Shown: positions 32,751-43,563 of the stretch, piece by piece
Position numbering within the stretch: the stretch's first letter is position 1
Layout: each line of letters starts with the position of its first letter
Assembly (NCBI GenBank): GCA_022559845.1
Contig: CM040125.1
Coordinates: 198,440,102-198,504,101 of the forward strand
DNA length: 64,000 nucleotides
Reading direction: 5' to 3'
Source: Amorphophallus konjac
Taxonomy: Eukaryota; Streptophyta; Magnoliopsida; Alismatales; Araceae
The notes under the pieces: generated by a model
Database searches by the model: none
What the model saw: the letters and a program-made list of their open reading frames with translations, nothing else
What the model was told of the DNA's origin: nothing
Program-made: the position numbers and the translations under genes

Positions 32751-34040
32751 CGCCTTTTATCAAGGCGCTAATTCAAAAGGAAACGCCTCTGTCTAAGACG
32801 TTATTTAAAAAGGACGCCTACACCCTAGGGCGTCAAATTTCAAACGACGGGAAATATAATTAAGGAAAGGAAAGGAAACGCCCTCCACCTGGGCGCGTTT
32901 TATACAAGAAACGACGCTTGACAAGACGTCAATTTAAATTAACGCCCTCACTTAGGACGTTAATTCAGTTCGAGTTTCGTTCCACCCAGGAGACTATCCA
33001 GAGCAAGTTTCTGGATAACTACGGGGGAGATTTATTATAGTAAGAACTCTAATGGGGAAATATTACTTCCAATACAACACTAACTCCATTAGGATCATAA
33101 GAACCCTATAAATACCCTCCTGATTCACCCAGACCGCTACTTTAGAGATCTGTTCCATCGAGCTATTGTGGTCAGCTGTAAAGAACTCAGGTTTGCTCTT
33201 CTGTGTGTATCACCTTCGATAAGTATCTAAAGATTATTAATATCTTCATCTTCTTCCTCTTCCTCTACAGGTTGCCTGTGGTGTGAAGACGATCACCCCT
33301 TTTGACTGAAGATCGGGTATTCTTCGTCCATCTTCACCTTCTGCCTCTCCTTTATCTCCTACAAGACATCATACTCTGTTCATAACAGAGTACCGTTTCT
33401 TCATCCGGTTAATCTTTAACAAAAGGTAGGTTTTCTCAAGATCGTAGCCCAAACTAGCTTAAGATCTTAATAATATCATCGGTCGTGCATGCATATAGTT
33501 TTATTGTGGTTTCAGATGTTTTCTATGTAATTTCAAAAAGAAACGCCCTTGACAAGGGCGCTAATTTAAAGAAGCGACCCACACTAGGGCGCTAATTATT
33601 ATTTTGACGCCCTGCCCAGAAGTCGTCAATTGCATGTAATTAATAAATACCCACGTTTAAAATTTAATATCTATGTAACCATGAATCTAATATATTGCAT
33701 GAGTATACCCGTAAAATCCTGCTATTTTTCCTGTCATGATCATGTACCCTTGTTCCTGAAATTTTATTATCTAGAAACTCTACTGTTCATATGAAAATTT
33801 GATAAATCCTGAAATAACGACCTCTTGTAAGTCGTTTCTTATAAAAGTGACGCCCTGAACCAGGGCGCGAATTTGAAAGTAACGCCCCTGTCCAAGGCGC
33901 GTTTTTATTAAAATTCCAGAATATAGAAATTTCTGCAAAATAGAAATATATAATGGACGACTGCTGTATAAGTCGTCAAATCATAAATAAACGCCCCTGT
34001 AGAAGGCGTTAATTTGATAAGCAATGACTTAGATTAAGTC
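32751..34040 (+). promoter_or_regulatory. TR-GAG LTR dyads at about 32-bp steps
   Basis: Dyads centre near 32759, 32792, 32823, 32887, 32921 and 32951 (upstream of the TATA), then 33552, 33583, 33616, 33826, 33859, 33891, 33966, 34000 and 34033. Examples are CGCCCTTG-A-CAAGGGCG (33544-33560), CGCCCTG-AAC-CAGGGCG (33851-33867) and GACGACT-N8-AGTCGTC (33956-33977). The arms differ from dyad to dyad but remain complementary, and most are followed by AATTT. Equivalent sites are in the 5' LTR from about 28551. Confidence 0.7.
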
Positions 34041-34195
34041 GCTATTTTCCTGTGTTACTATTTGGAACTGTTTTTTGTTAACCGAGGGTTTTATATATAT
34101 AATTATCTGGCACTATATTTTCATTCCGTGAATATAGTCCCATGTTTCACGATGGTTTATCGCCTTATCCCTCAATTCTCGGTGACATACAAGCT

Positions 34196-34303
34196 CTCCA
34201 TTGGACATTCCGTTCCTTTGGACTAGCAAGTTAGTCATAGAGACCTCCGTAAGACTCCTCGAGCCTTGGATTCCCTCAAGGCCGACTGAGCGGGTTGTAC
34301 CAT
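34196..34303 (+). other. Leader segment shared with the gypsy-like element, copy 2
   Basis: 3' LTR copy of 29996-30103; the hairpin GCCTTG-GATTCCCT-CAAGGC is at 34263-34282. Confidence 0.65.
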
Positions 34304-35524
34304 AAAAACCTTTCACACTATTTTGCCATGTCACTCTATAGAAACATGGTATACCGGCCCTTATGATATGCTAATGGATATCATGAGAATATTCTTAATG
34401 GGGTAAGAACATCATGCCACTAATAGGCTGTTCTTGTAGACCTCAATTCTATATCAAATAGGTGACCATCTGGATATGGACACTTAATTGTTATGGTACC
34501 CAAGTTAGGGAACCAATTCCACCCAGTTTATCGACATGTCATGGTTTATGTGCTTTGCGTGGGTTTTATCGTCAGTATGTCCTTACTCAAGGGCCTTGCC
34601 CTTGAATTCCATAAAAATCTTATCTTATCATCCTATTAAAGCTTGTTCTTGAAATTCCTTATTAGCTATAAATTATCGTGGATGTCTAGATCTATCTTTA
34701 ATGCTGTGCATATAAGGGCTTCTGGTCCAGGGAGGAGCACCCAAAAGTACTAGTGCCCATGGGAGTTGTAATGATCACGGTGTCTTGCATTGCACCGAAG
34801 TACTCTTTCTCTTGATCTTTGGCATTCCACACTCTCTCTTTCTTGCGTGCGTGACTCGACTTGCGTGACTTTACTAGCATGGCCCGACACGGGCAAAGTA
34901 CTTGCGTGAAATAGCCAATAATCTATAAAGTCTCTCATGAATATCTCTTGTTTAAGACTCACTTGGATGTTTTATATACGACGTGTTATTCTATTGATTA
35001 GTTTTACTTGCTCAGTTCTTCCTACATGCATAGCCATATTGCATTTACATGTGAAAAATTATAATTACTTAAACCCATTGCTAGTTCTTGAGATATAATT
35101 TCCTACTGAGTGTTCGCTCACTCCGTTTTATTCCAACATCTTTCAGGTAATCAGGTGGCTAGCGAGACCGAGACTCACACGGGCGGGACAAGTGTGCAAG
35201 CGAGCTTCGAAAACTAGTGAACCCGAGTCTTTTATCTTTCTTGAGTCTAGATAGTATTGTCTAGCTAAGTTAGCTTATCGTCTCTTATTCAGTTATCTTG
35301 TCTAAGTCTGTTAGTATGTCGTTTCCTTTCTTTCCATTGTGATGGAGTCTCTAAGTTGGAAAACAAGTTCTTGTAAGAGATCTATATTAGAAATAAAATT
35401 TCTATTGTTGTTCAAAATTATTTTTGTCTTATGCCATTGCTCTTGATCGTTCACGCTTGTTTAACTGCCACGTTCCGAGCAAACGACACGTTCAGCTGCT
35501 ATCGGTTCGGGGCGTGACATCCCC

Positions 35525-36281
35525 TGTCTATATGCATGAAATGTATTGAAATCACATCACATGATATCAAAATTTGCATTCGGATATGATTCATGCAAAT
35601 TAGACAGAAGAGAATTACCATTAGCATGATTGTTCAATTCATATTTCAGAAGCTTCAGTTTAGCACCAACAAATCAACATGTATGCATATGCAATTTCAG
35701 ACAATCATCTATATGCAAATCATGTATGAGGAGAGTTCAGAAAATCCAAACCTGACAATGATGATATGCAATCATTTCAAGTTTATGCACCCAAGTCATG
35801 AACATTTTTATCCTTTTCAGATTTTTCAACATATGATGATATGCATTACACGACATGCAGACTACAACAATAAGCTATGCAAACATTAGACACATGCATT
35901 GACTATGAACATGGTTGTGTAGTGCATATAGCATCTTATGTACACATGCAATAACTGGCAAGAGAGTAGCATTGAATTTGAGCAGAATTAAATTCAATAG
36001 TTGAGTCTGGAATACAGACAGATCAGCTAGACAAGAATAGAATATCAAACATCAAATAATCAAATCAACATGACTTTCTCAATTCAGTTCTGAAGGTAAA
36101 TCACTTACCTGCTTTACCAGATTGATTTATTTTTACCCTTGGTGTTGCATCGGATTTTTGACAAGGCCTCCAATTTCTTTCAGCTCTTAGGATTTTGGCC
36201 CTGCCACTTGTCATATGCCCGAAGTAGCTTTTTCTGTTTCATCAGTTTGTTCCCGGCTACCAGACATACCTGCAAACACAC
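35525..36281 (-). other. Copia-3 internal region after gag
   Basis: Minus-strand sequence directly after the gag stop. It is AT-rich, many ATGCAT-containing words recur, and there is no protease or integrase motif where pol should start. This supports loss of pol. Confidence 0.6.
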
Positions 36282-36647
36282 TTAGGGAGCATGTTTTGGA
36301 ACCCAAGATATTTTGGGCCCCAAGATAGAACCAGACACTTGAGAGTTCTTTTTGTTATTTTTCTTTTTCTCAGCACCAACAAGTTTAGTTTTCTTTTTCT
36401 GGTACTTTGATGGTTGTTGTGTAGTCCTGGCATTCATTTTATTAAAAACATTTTTGTTTTTCTGCCAGTGCCTTGGCCAATGAATGTACTGGAAGTTGTG
36501 GCCCAAATTGGTCCTAGGCTGACCAAAAAACCCTTGGTGACTAGGACTCCATGTCCTAAAATGACTATCCCATCTCCTAGATGGCTGAGGTCTATAGGGC
36601 TGATACCAAATGGGGAAATTCTTATACCTATACCTCATGTATCCAGG
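36282..36647 (-). pseudogene. gag: Copia-3 gag, C-terminal part
   Basis: Continues the gag frame from 49188 after the gypsy-like insertion and one copy of its CCAGG duplication. Basic and aromatic-rich, it ends with GPKISWVPKHAP and a stop at 36282-36284. The WVPK ending is typical of Sirevirus gag just before pol; Copia-1 has WVPKSA at the same place. Confidence 0.8.
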
Positions 36648-37008
36648 TGTAGACACCCAATTTTAGCCGATAAATTGAGCATTTTCTTTGTTCTCCTAGT
36701 CGATGCCCCAATTGATCCTTAATTGGTTGATTTTCTGGGATTTCTTCCCCTTTCTTGGCCCAACGCTTCAATTCCATACCTTGGATCTCGTCTCGAGTCT
36801 GGCATTCCCGCGCTATTCGTTCTTATCGCTTTCTTGTTCATAGCGCGTTGTGGATCTAATTAAAATTATCCTTTGATCAGTTGTTATTTCTTGACATTTG
36901 ATCATTATGACATCCATTTTGGGTGTTACTCTCGTTCAACATTTGATTAAATGATTGCCCAATGGTTTTTTCTCCGTTTTTATACCATTTAATGGGCCTT
37001 TACTTGTT

Positions 37009-37061
37009 GCGCTATATCTCCATAGCGCGTTCTTCATTATCGCGCTATGGAAGTATAGCGC
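37009..37061 (+). promoter_or_regulatory. Paired dyads in gypsy-like LTR
   Basis: GCGCTAT-N6-ATAGCGC at 37009-37028 (spacer ATCTCC) and 37042-37061 (spacer GGAAGT), starts 33 bp apart. The 3' LTR copies are at 48131-48150 and 48164-48183. Confidence 0.85.
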
Positions 37062-37768
37062 CTTATCAGACAGAGTCCCTCTCTAGGCCGGACTCCCTTA
37101 TTTCGATTCAGAGGCCTTATTGGGTAAGTTGATGACTGTGTTTCTTATCCAGGAAGGTTTCTAAACCTAGCAGGAACCTTTCCCCCTCATTAATCGGCAA
37201 TATTACCTCGATTTGAGCCGCCAATCATTGGATAGAATCAACTCCGACCTAGGGTTAATGTTCGACCTCTTTCCTATAAATTCATCCCTTTGGCCGTCGT
37301 CTGAGGGGGATGCAACTCGAGTTATTGACGAGGAGGAGGAAATACTCCGTGCACAATCAATAAATCCTCGCTCCTCGCACGTTCAAGGGAGTATTTAGGG
37401 CTTTTCCTTGTGTTCTTCCTCTTTCATCTTTCTTTTCCCCTCCGGATTTTTAATCTTTGCATTGCATCCTGATTTCAAAACACTCCTTTTACAAAATACA
37501 TGCATTCACACACACCACACCTATCTTTTGCCCATCCATAGGGGTTTAAAAACCACCAAACCCTCAGGTAATCGAGCCCCCCTTTTACATGCTTTTGATT
37601 AAGGATAAGGGCAGATTATACTCAAATCTTGATCTAATGGGCTTTATATTTGTTGTTTATGATTGTTCACAGGCACTGGAAGATTGATACGTGGAGCCCT
37701 TGCACCTTGGCCGGCCTTGGAGCAAGGAAGGAACGAATCCAAATACACCCCGCTACCTGTCTAATATC

Positions 37769-37820
37769 GCGCTATACGAAGATAGCGCGACCTGAAGAAA
37801 GCGCTAGGACGATATGGCGC
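37769..37820 (+). promoter_or_regulatory. Second dyad pair in gypsy-like LTR
   Basis: Perfect dyad at 37769-37788 (spacer ACGAAG), then a decayed one at 37801-37820 (GCGCTAG-N6-ATGGCGC), starts 32 bp apart. The 3' LTR copies are at 48891 and 48923. Confidence 0.8.
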
Positions 37821-38063
37821 GTTAATCTCCAGGCCCCCGGCTGTTCTTTATGAATTTCTGAGGTATGTGACATGCCCCATCCTAATCTCTTATTGTTTGG
37901 CATGTTTCTAGCTTCAGTGGCGATCACGGATTTTAATTATTGCATGTGATTTCCCCCCCCTTTTTTTTCATCATTAATTGAGTGCTAGATTAATATCTTG
38001 TTTTAAAACAAAATCATCATCTTTTATCAATTTGGGGTTAATCATAAATTGCACATCTACAAA

Positions 38064-38080
38064 TTGGCGATCACGGTGGG
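38064..38080 (+). other. Gypsy-like element primer-binding site
   Basis: TTGGCGATCACGGTGGG begins two bases after the LTR. The TGG start suits a tRNA 3' CCA end; the tRNA was not identified. Confidence 0.6.
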
Positions 38081-38180
38081 ACCCTTTGTGCTACCACGTG
38101 CATTCTTCTTGTTGCCTGCTTATCAGTACATCAGTGTGTGTGTTTATTGGATTTTGAGCCCTTCCCCACTGTCGAGTATC

Positions 38181-38232
38181 GCGCTATGTGTCCATAGCGC
38201 CTTCTGTAGATCGCGCTGTGGACATATAGCGC
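38181..38232 (+). promoter_or_regulatory. Dyad pair in the gypsy-like leader
   Basis: 38181-38200 GCGCTAT-GTGTCC-ATAGCGC and 38213-38232 GCGCTGT-GGACAT-ATAGCGC (one mismatch), starts 32 bp apart. Confidence 0.82.
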
Positions 38233-38467
38233 GATAATCACCAGAGGATATATTCACCTACATCCTCTGTCGGGGTTCTGATTGCCATCTTCTCTGGTTG
38301 CATCATTGAATACTTCTTGTTGTATAAACACTTCTTTCATCTATTTTCCTTTTATTGTGCTAGTTTAGATTTTTCTTCCATAGCGTTGCATTCATCCTTG
38401 CATTTGGTTTAAGAGACCTCCTCTCTCTACATTAGGATTCCACACACCCCCTTGGTGAAGGAAGGAC

Positions 38468-38572
38468 CCTCCATTGAGCATTCCGTCTCTTTGGATTGGA
38501 AGTTCCTAAACCAAGCCTCCATAAGTCCCCGCACCCGTGGATTCCCTCACGGACGCCGGGCAGGTTGTACCC
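38468..38572 (+). other. Leader segment shared with TR-GAG, copy 3
   Basis: About 105 nt with clear similarity to 29996-30103 and 34196-34303 (shared blocks CTCCATTG, CATTCC, CTTTGGA, CCTCC-TAAG, TGGATTCCCTCA and GGTTGTACC). The hairpin here is CCGTG-GATTCCCT-CACGG (38535-38552): the loop is the same as in TR-GAG while the stem changed on both sides. It lies between primer site and ORF, where retroelement RNAs carry packaging or dimer signals. Confidence 0.65.
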
Positions 38573-38820
38573 TTTTGAAGTGCCGAATTAGTTGGCCTAT
38601 ACGTGGTGAGAGAGTGTTCCTAGTTGGCATTGGAGTTAAATCTCATTTTGAAACTAGGTTCCTCCCCTTGTGTGAATCATATCAATTTGCATAAAATCAT
38701 TAATTCACCAAGGTTCAAACATCAAAAATCAAGGTAACCGTTCCAACTTGTGTGATCCTTGGCAAATTGTTTGCACATTAAATTGCTTGCATAATGGCTT
38801 ACTTTGATAGATAAAATAAC

Positions 38821-40736
38821 ATGTTCAATTCAATTAATGTTCATGAGGGTGATCAACCTAGCACATCTTATTCCCCTCAATTTCAACATGTTCATCATTC
38901 TCACCATACTTTCAAGGGACCGCATCCCCCTTCTTATGGTCATGCCCGACCCATGGGCAATGTCCATCCTCATGGTCCCCCTACTCAAGTTCGAGCCACT
39001 ATTCCTACGGGACCGTCTCGTCCTAATGATGGGAAAGTCTCTCAAATCTTGCATGCATTAGATCATCTCACCCCTCAACAGATCCAAGCCCTTAAGGCTG
39101 CCGTTGAGGGTGCATCTCCCTCATCTCATCCTCCTCACAATCCTCCACGGGGGGGCCATCACCCACCTCCCTCTTCTACTCATATTCCTAATCGGGTAGC
39201 CCATTACCCATCCCCTTCTATTCACACTCCTCCTCGGGTGATCCGACACCCGCCTCCTTCTATTCCTCCATCACGGCCCCGAGGCCCTTATATTCCTTGC
39301 AATCCGGCCCGTCCGGGTTCTTTTACGGGTCATCCCGTCAACTCCCCTCCACGGCCTTTTTATGCGGCCCCTCCTCCTTCAAGGCCCTGCCAGCCCTAGG
39401 TTGTTCAAGTCACACCCCTCCAACGGTCTCTGCTTGATAAAGTCACTTTGATGGAGGAACAAATAAAGAGGGTCACGGCTCCTACCGCTCCGGTCAATCC
39501 TCTCCACGCCGCTTTGGACGAGATTACTAAGTTCGAGAGAGAATGGAAGGATAGGAGAGATGATTATGGTATCGGCATTCCAAGCGAGGAAGAACCGACA
39601 ACTGAAGAATCCGAGGCAGTATACGATGATGATGAAGCTCAGCAGGCACCCCTTTCGAGTTTCCTTTGTTTCCCACTTCCCCCACTTTCATTTGATGAAC
39701 CCCCTGCTCAGGAGGAAATCACCCTTAATTCAACCCCTGTTTATGAGACTAGTTGGTGTTACGACGATGGGTCGATATTCCAATCGCCCGCGCCGGCGCC
39801 TATTGAGTCTCTTCCCATTCCCACTCCCACTCCACTCCTAACACCGCTTGCCCCGTTCGGCATTTCCTACGCACCAAACCTTCACCCATTAACCCTCCAC
39901 CAATTACACCTCAACCCACTATACCATCAACCTTCACACTATTAGCCACCACTGAACCTTCCATTTTAAAACCTCCACCTATTCAGCCATTAACCTCCAC
40001 ATCGGCCTCCACCGAGCCTACCATTGAACTGTCCCCAATTCAACCTCCCGTTATCCCATTACCACCATCCTTAAAACCCACTTTACCTACCCTACCATTT
40101 AACCCTTCACCCTTACCTATGGTTAATCCTGAGCAGGATCCACCACCGTTTGCACTCGAGCTAACCTCAACCGCTTGCAAGCAAGGGGAGAAACTCGATG
40201 TGTTTGAACCTCCGCCTCCACTTACGCCAACACTTTCCATTATACCTCCACCACTCACAAAGCCTTCCGCCTCCGCTTCACCTCCTTCTATTACTCAGAA
40301 TGTGGGTGCTTCTGCAAGTATATGTGCCGAAGATGATCAAGAGCCGGGCAAGACAGATTTGGCCACGGCTATGCGATTCAAGATTCAAGAATTCATTTAC
40401 CGGATGCCAATCCAGATTATTGTGCCAAGCATGGTCGCGGAGGCCAAGTCACCGTCATTGTTCAGAAGAGAATGCCAGGTGTTTATGTCACCCAAAGGCC
40501 GGGCAGGGCACCCCTTGTTCCAATTTTCAAATCTTGATTCCATTCCTCTATACAAGGGGCGAATGCCCATTTTGTTCAACACTTCTTATACACCACAATT
40601 AATGGGCATGGCAATGCTTCATGTTCCAACTTTCCAACTCCCTCACATCATTGATCCTTGCCTTCAAAGGGGGTTGTCATTTATTAGCGAAGCTTCTTCC
40701 ATTGGGCCGATTGGCTATACTCTTTCACTGCCGTAG
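38821..40736 (+). pseudogene. Proline-rich gag-position ORF of the gypsy-like element
   Basis: From the ATG at 38821 one frame runs to 39945 with a TAG at 39397-39399. After a frame change near 39900-39950 a second frame continues to 40736. The protein is Pro/Ser/His-rich (for example PPRVIRHPPPSIPPSRPRGP), with a short helix LTPQQIQALKAAVEG near residue 82. An acidic region (EEEPTTEESEAVYDDDEAQQ) lies near 39590-39650, then more Pro-rich sequence. The last part is less biased (MRFKIQEFIYRMPIQIIVP). No capsid core, zinc knuckle, protease or RT was found. The position suggests a gag replacement; I do not recognise the family. Confidence 0.5.
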
Positions 40737-41089
40737 AGGGGCAGTTATCTTGGCGCTAAGGGGCCTTCCACTCTCTTATCTACCTTCCGCTCAATTCCAT
40801 CCATATTCTTGTCTATCACATTTTCTTCATGGGCCACTCCCAGGGGAAAGAGGAGGACCTCTCCTTCTCACCCTTCATCTTCTTCTTGTTTTCCATCTTC
40901 TGTCATGCATTCATTCTATTCACTGCATTCATTGCATCCATCGCATTGCATTCGCCTACATTTGCACCTCCTGCTCCCCGGGTTTCCAAACCCGTATCTT
41001 CCCCGCCTTCCGGCACCTCCGGATATTCCGCATTTCCCATCCTATTCATCTTCATCCTCATTACTCGGGCATTGCCTCCTCTCCAATCT

Positions 41090-41770
41090 CTTCTCAGGGC
41101 ATCGCGCCCCTTTCCATCTTCTCCTTCCTGATTTCATCCCTCCGGAACCTCCGAATTCTCCATCTGACTCTCTCTATCTTTTCCCCTGGCATGACGCCCC
41201 TTTCCATATTCTCCCTCCTGATTCCATTCTTCCGGAACTTCCGGACTTTCTCCCAGGGCATCGCGCCCCTTTCCACCTTATTCTTCCGAACTTCCGGACT
41301 TTCTCCGAGGGCATCGCGCCCCTTTCCACCTTATTCTTCCGGAACCTCCGGACTTTTTCCCAGGGCATCGCGACCCTTTCCACCTTATTCTTTCGGAACC
41401 TCCAGACTTTCTCCCAGGGCATCGCGCCCCTTTCCACCTTATTCTTCCGGAACCTCCGGACTTTCCCCTCGGGCATGACGCCCCTTTCCATCTTAATCCT
41501 CTGGAACCTCCGGATTCTATTTCCCTCTTCTTTGGACATCGCGTCCCTTCCCTTCTCATTCCTCCGGAACCTCCGGATCCTTCATACCTTTCCTTCGGGC
41601 ACGACGCCCCTTTCCATTTTCTTCCACCGGAACCTCCGGACCCTCCATCCTTCTTCCAATTCATCTTTCTGATCTTCCAGAATATCACATCATTCGTTTT
41701 CTTCTTCCTTACCCATCATCTCTTTCCCTATTTTTTTCCAGGGCATCGCGTCCCTTCTTTCGTCATCCCT
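41090..41770 (+). repeat. Minisatellite of about 54 bp
   Basis: Core GGGCATCGCGCCCCTTTCC with CCGGAACCTCCGGA between. Units start near 41256, 41309, 41363, 41417 and 41471 (53, 54, 54, 54 bp), with degenerate copies from 41097 to about 41740, about ten in all. It keeps frames open on both strands (40621-41478 plus, 41278-41688 minus), which I regard as incidental. Confidence 0.82.
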
Positions 41771-43139
41771 CCGGAGCCTCCGGATGATTCCTCCTATCAC
41801 GATTCTCCTCCTCTGCCTCCGGACCCTCCAGATCCGCCTCTTTCCCTCTATCAATTTCTTCTTCTGATTCCTCCTGATTCTGGGTCTGACCCAACTTCTC
41901 CCACATCCACTGCCTTGGGCATTTGCCCTTTTTCCCACTGCTTTCGAGGCTTTAGTCCTCACTCCTCCTTCTAATTCTCCGCTTCTTCTGTAGACCTTTC
42001 ATGTGATCAGGGTCTCCACACCTTAGTGAGAGAGTTCCAGCCCTCGCCTCTTTTCCTTTTCTCCTTATTCGTCTGAGTCTGGTCTTGGCATCACTCCTTC
42101 TTGTTAAGCCACTTCCAATCCTTTTATGCGCTAAAAGAGGACTATTCCACGATGATCAACCCCGCCTCTCGCGGCATTTATTTCAAGAAAGGGCGCAAGG
42201 TAACATATTTGCGTAAGTAAACATTTTTATGACATCATTTTCTCATTACTTCACGCATGATTTTCAAAATAAAGTGCTTCTTAACGAAATCAAAAGTGGT
42301 GTTTTAGACCTTTATCTTAGGCTTTTGTTAAAATATTCCAAGAAGAGTCTTTAGGCTTGCTACTGCAGCACTTTGGTTAATAAGAACCCCGCGCTGGGAA
42401 TTCAACGTTATCTCCCTGCTTGTTAAGAGCAACCATTAGCTGGGCATCCCACACACTTCACGGCGTCCTTAGCCGGCTCCTTTGGTTAAAACACCGTCCC
42501 TACTTTGGCCATGCCATGGGAATTCCTGAAAGTCTTTTTCTCTTCTTTACTCGGCCGCATGCAAGGGCAAGAGATTGACGGATAAGATAACCCAACCTCG
42601 GTAATCCCCAATACGAGAGAAGTCTCAAATAGGGGCAGTCTTGACCCAAAATCAATATGAATGTTCATATGAATTTCATGATCTACATCTCGCCAAAAGG
42701 GCTATTATGAAAATCAAGTCAAAATTTTGATAAAAGCAAAATCGTGAATTATGGCATGTCAAGAGTGGCAAAGTCCCCGCAGGGAAAACCCTGGTCATAT
42801 GCATGTCAAGGGTCTAAAAATCAAAGGCATAAAGTCCCGGCGCAACAAACTACCTCTTTGAGGGGAAAAACCTTGGAAGGAATTCAAGTCCCGACATCTC
42901 CCATCCTGCATAAAGCTTATCTCAATTATTCTTCTCTTCTCTCTCTAAGACCGAATGTTTCTCGGGTATGGCCTTGGTAGGGGCACCGTTGATCAAAGGC
43001 GGTCGGTTATAGGATGCCACTTTCAATGCACGCCCGGCTTTGGGCAGTTTTAAGTAAAAGGGGAAGGAACAAGGACCCCTAGCCAGTGGTTTAAACACCC
43101 TTTGATGCTGCATTAGCAATGTCTTACCAAAACTTCAAA
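41771..43139. other. Gypsy-like internal region without recognised genes
   Basis: C/T-rich to about 42000, then mixed sequence with phrases such as AAGTCCCCGCAGGGAAAACCC and AGTCCCGGCGCAACAAACTA near 42770-42850. No domain or repeat was recognised. Confidence 0.4.
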
Positions 43140-43425
43140 AAAAAAATTTTGAATATTACCAAAACTCCACAAAAAATTTGAATATTACCAAAACTCCACA
43201 AAAAATTTGAATATTACCAAAACTCCATAAAAATTTGAATATTGCCAAAAATTCCAAAGAAATTTGAATATTGACAAAAAATTCCAAAGAAACTAGAATA
43301 TTGCCAAAAAATTGAACATTGCAAAAGTTTTTTAAATATTTTTCAAAATCCACATAAAAATTTAAATATTTTCAAAACTCATAAAAATTTGCATATTTTT
43401 CAAAAAAAATTCCAAAAAATTGCAT
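43140..43425 (-). repeat. A-rich repeat, units about 27-30 bp
   Basis: About nine copies of AATATTACCAAAACTCCACA with following AAAAATTTG, becoming irregular to the right. It lies just beyond the stop of the PMD gene (minus sense), where its 3' UTR and terminator would be. Confidence 0.75.
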
Positions 43426-43563
43426 TATATTTCTGATGGCATCCTTTTAAAAAGGCACGCAAAATGAAGAACAATCACACAAGCCGCAACAAGTGCTAAG
43501 AACTGTCTCATTCCACTATAACATGTCAAAAGAGTACAAATATGAGATGGGTACAACAAACTC

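Larger units (their letters stand above)
28156..35519 (+). mobile_element. TR-GAG-like non-autonomous LTR retrotransposon
   Basis: Two LTRs of about 3.17 kb (28156-31322 and 32349-35519, TGTAACGCCCGG...GGGGCGTGACA) flank only 1026 bp of internal sequence. The target duplication TCCCC is perfect (28151-28155, 35520-35524). The internal part has a tRNA-Met primer site, one gag-like ORF with a zinc knuckle, and a polypurine tract. No protease or pol is present. This is the plan of the described plant TR-GAG class. It is inserted in the Copia-3 internal region. Confidence 0.9.
32349..35519 (+). repeat. TR-GAG 3' LTR
   Basis: 3171 bp, about 98 percent like the 5' LTR by eye. The short open frames on its minus strand occur in both copies and are not genes. 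Confidence 0.92.
36648..38061 (+). repeat. Gypsy-like element 5' LTR
   Basis: TG...CA ends. It contains the paired dyads 37009-37061 and 37769-37820 and a partial site at 36810-36846. TGGCGATCACGG, the core of the primer site, also occurs at 37918-37929 inside the LTR. Confidence 0.92.

Noticed and set aside
40621..41688. Overlapping open frames of 120-290 codons on both strands
   Set aside because: Explained by the 54-bp repeat; no domain, and no preference for one strand.
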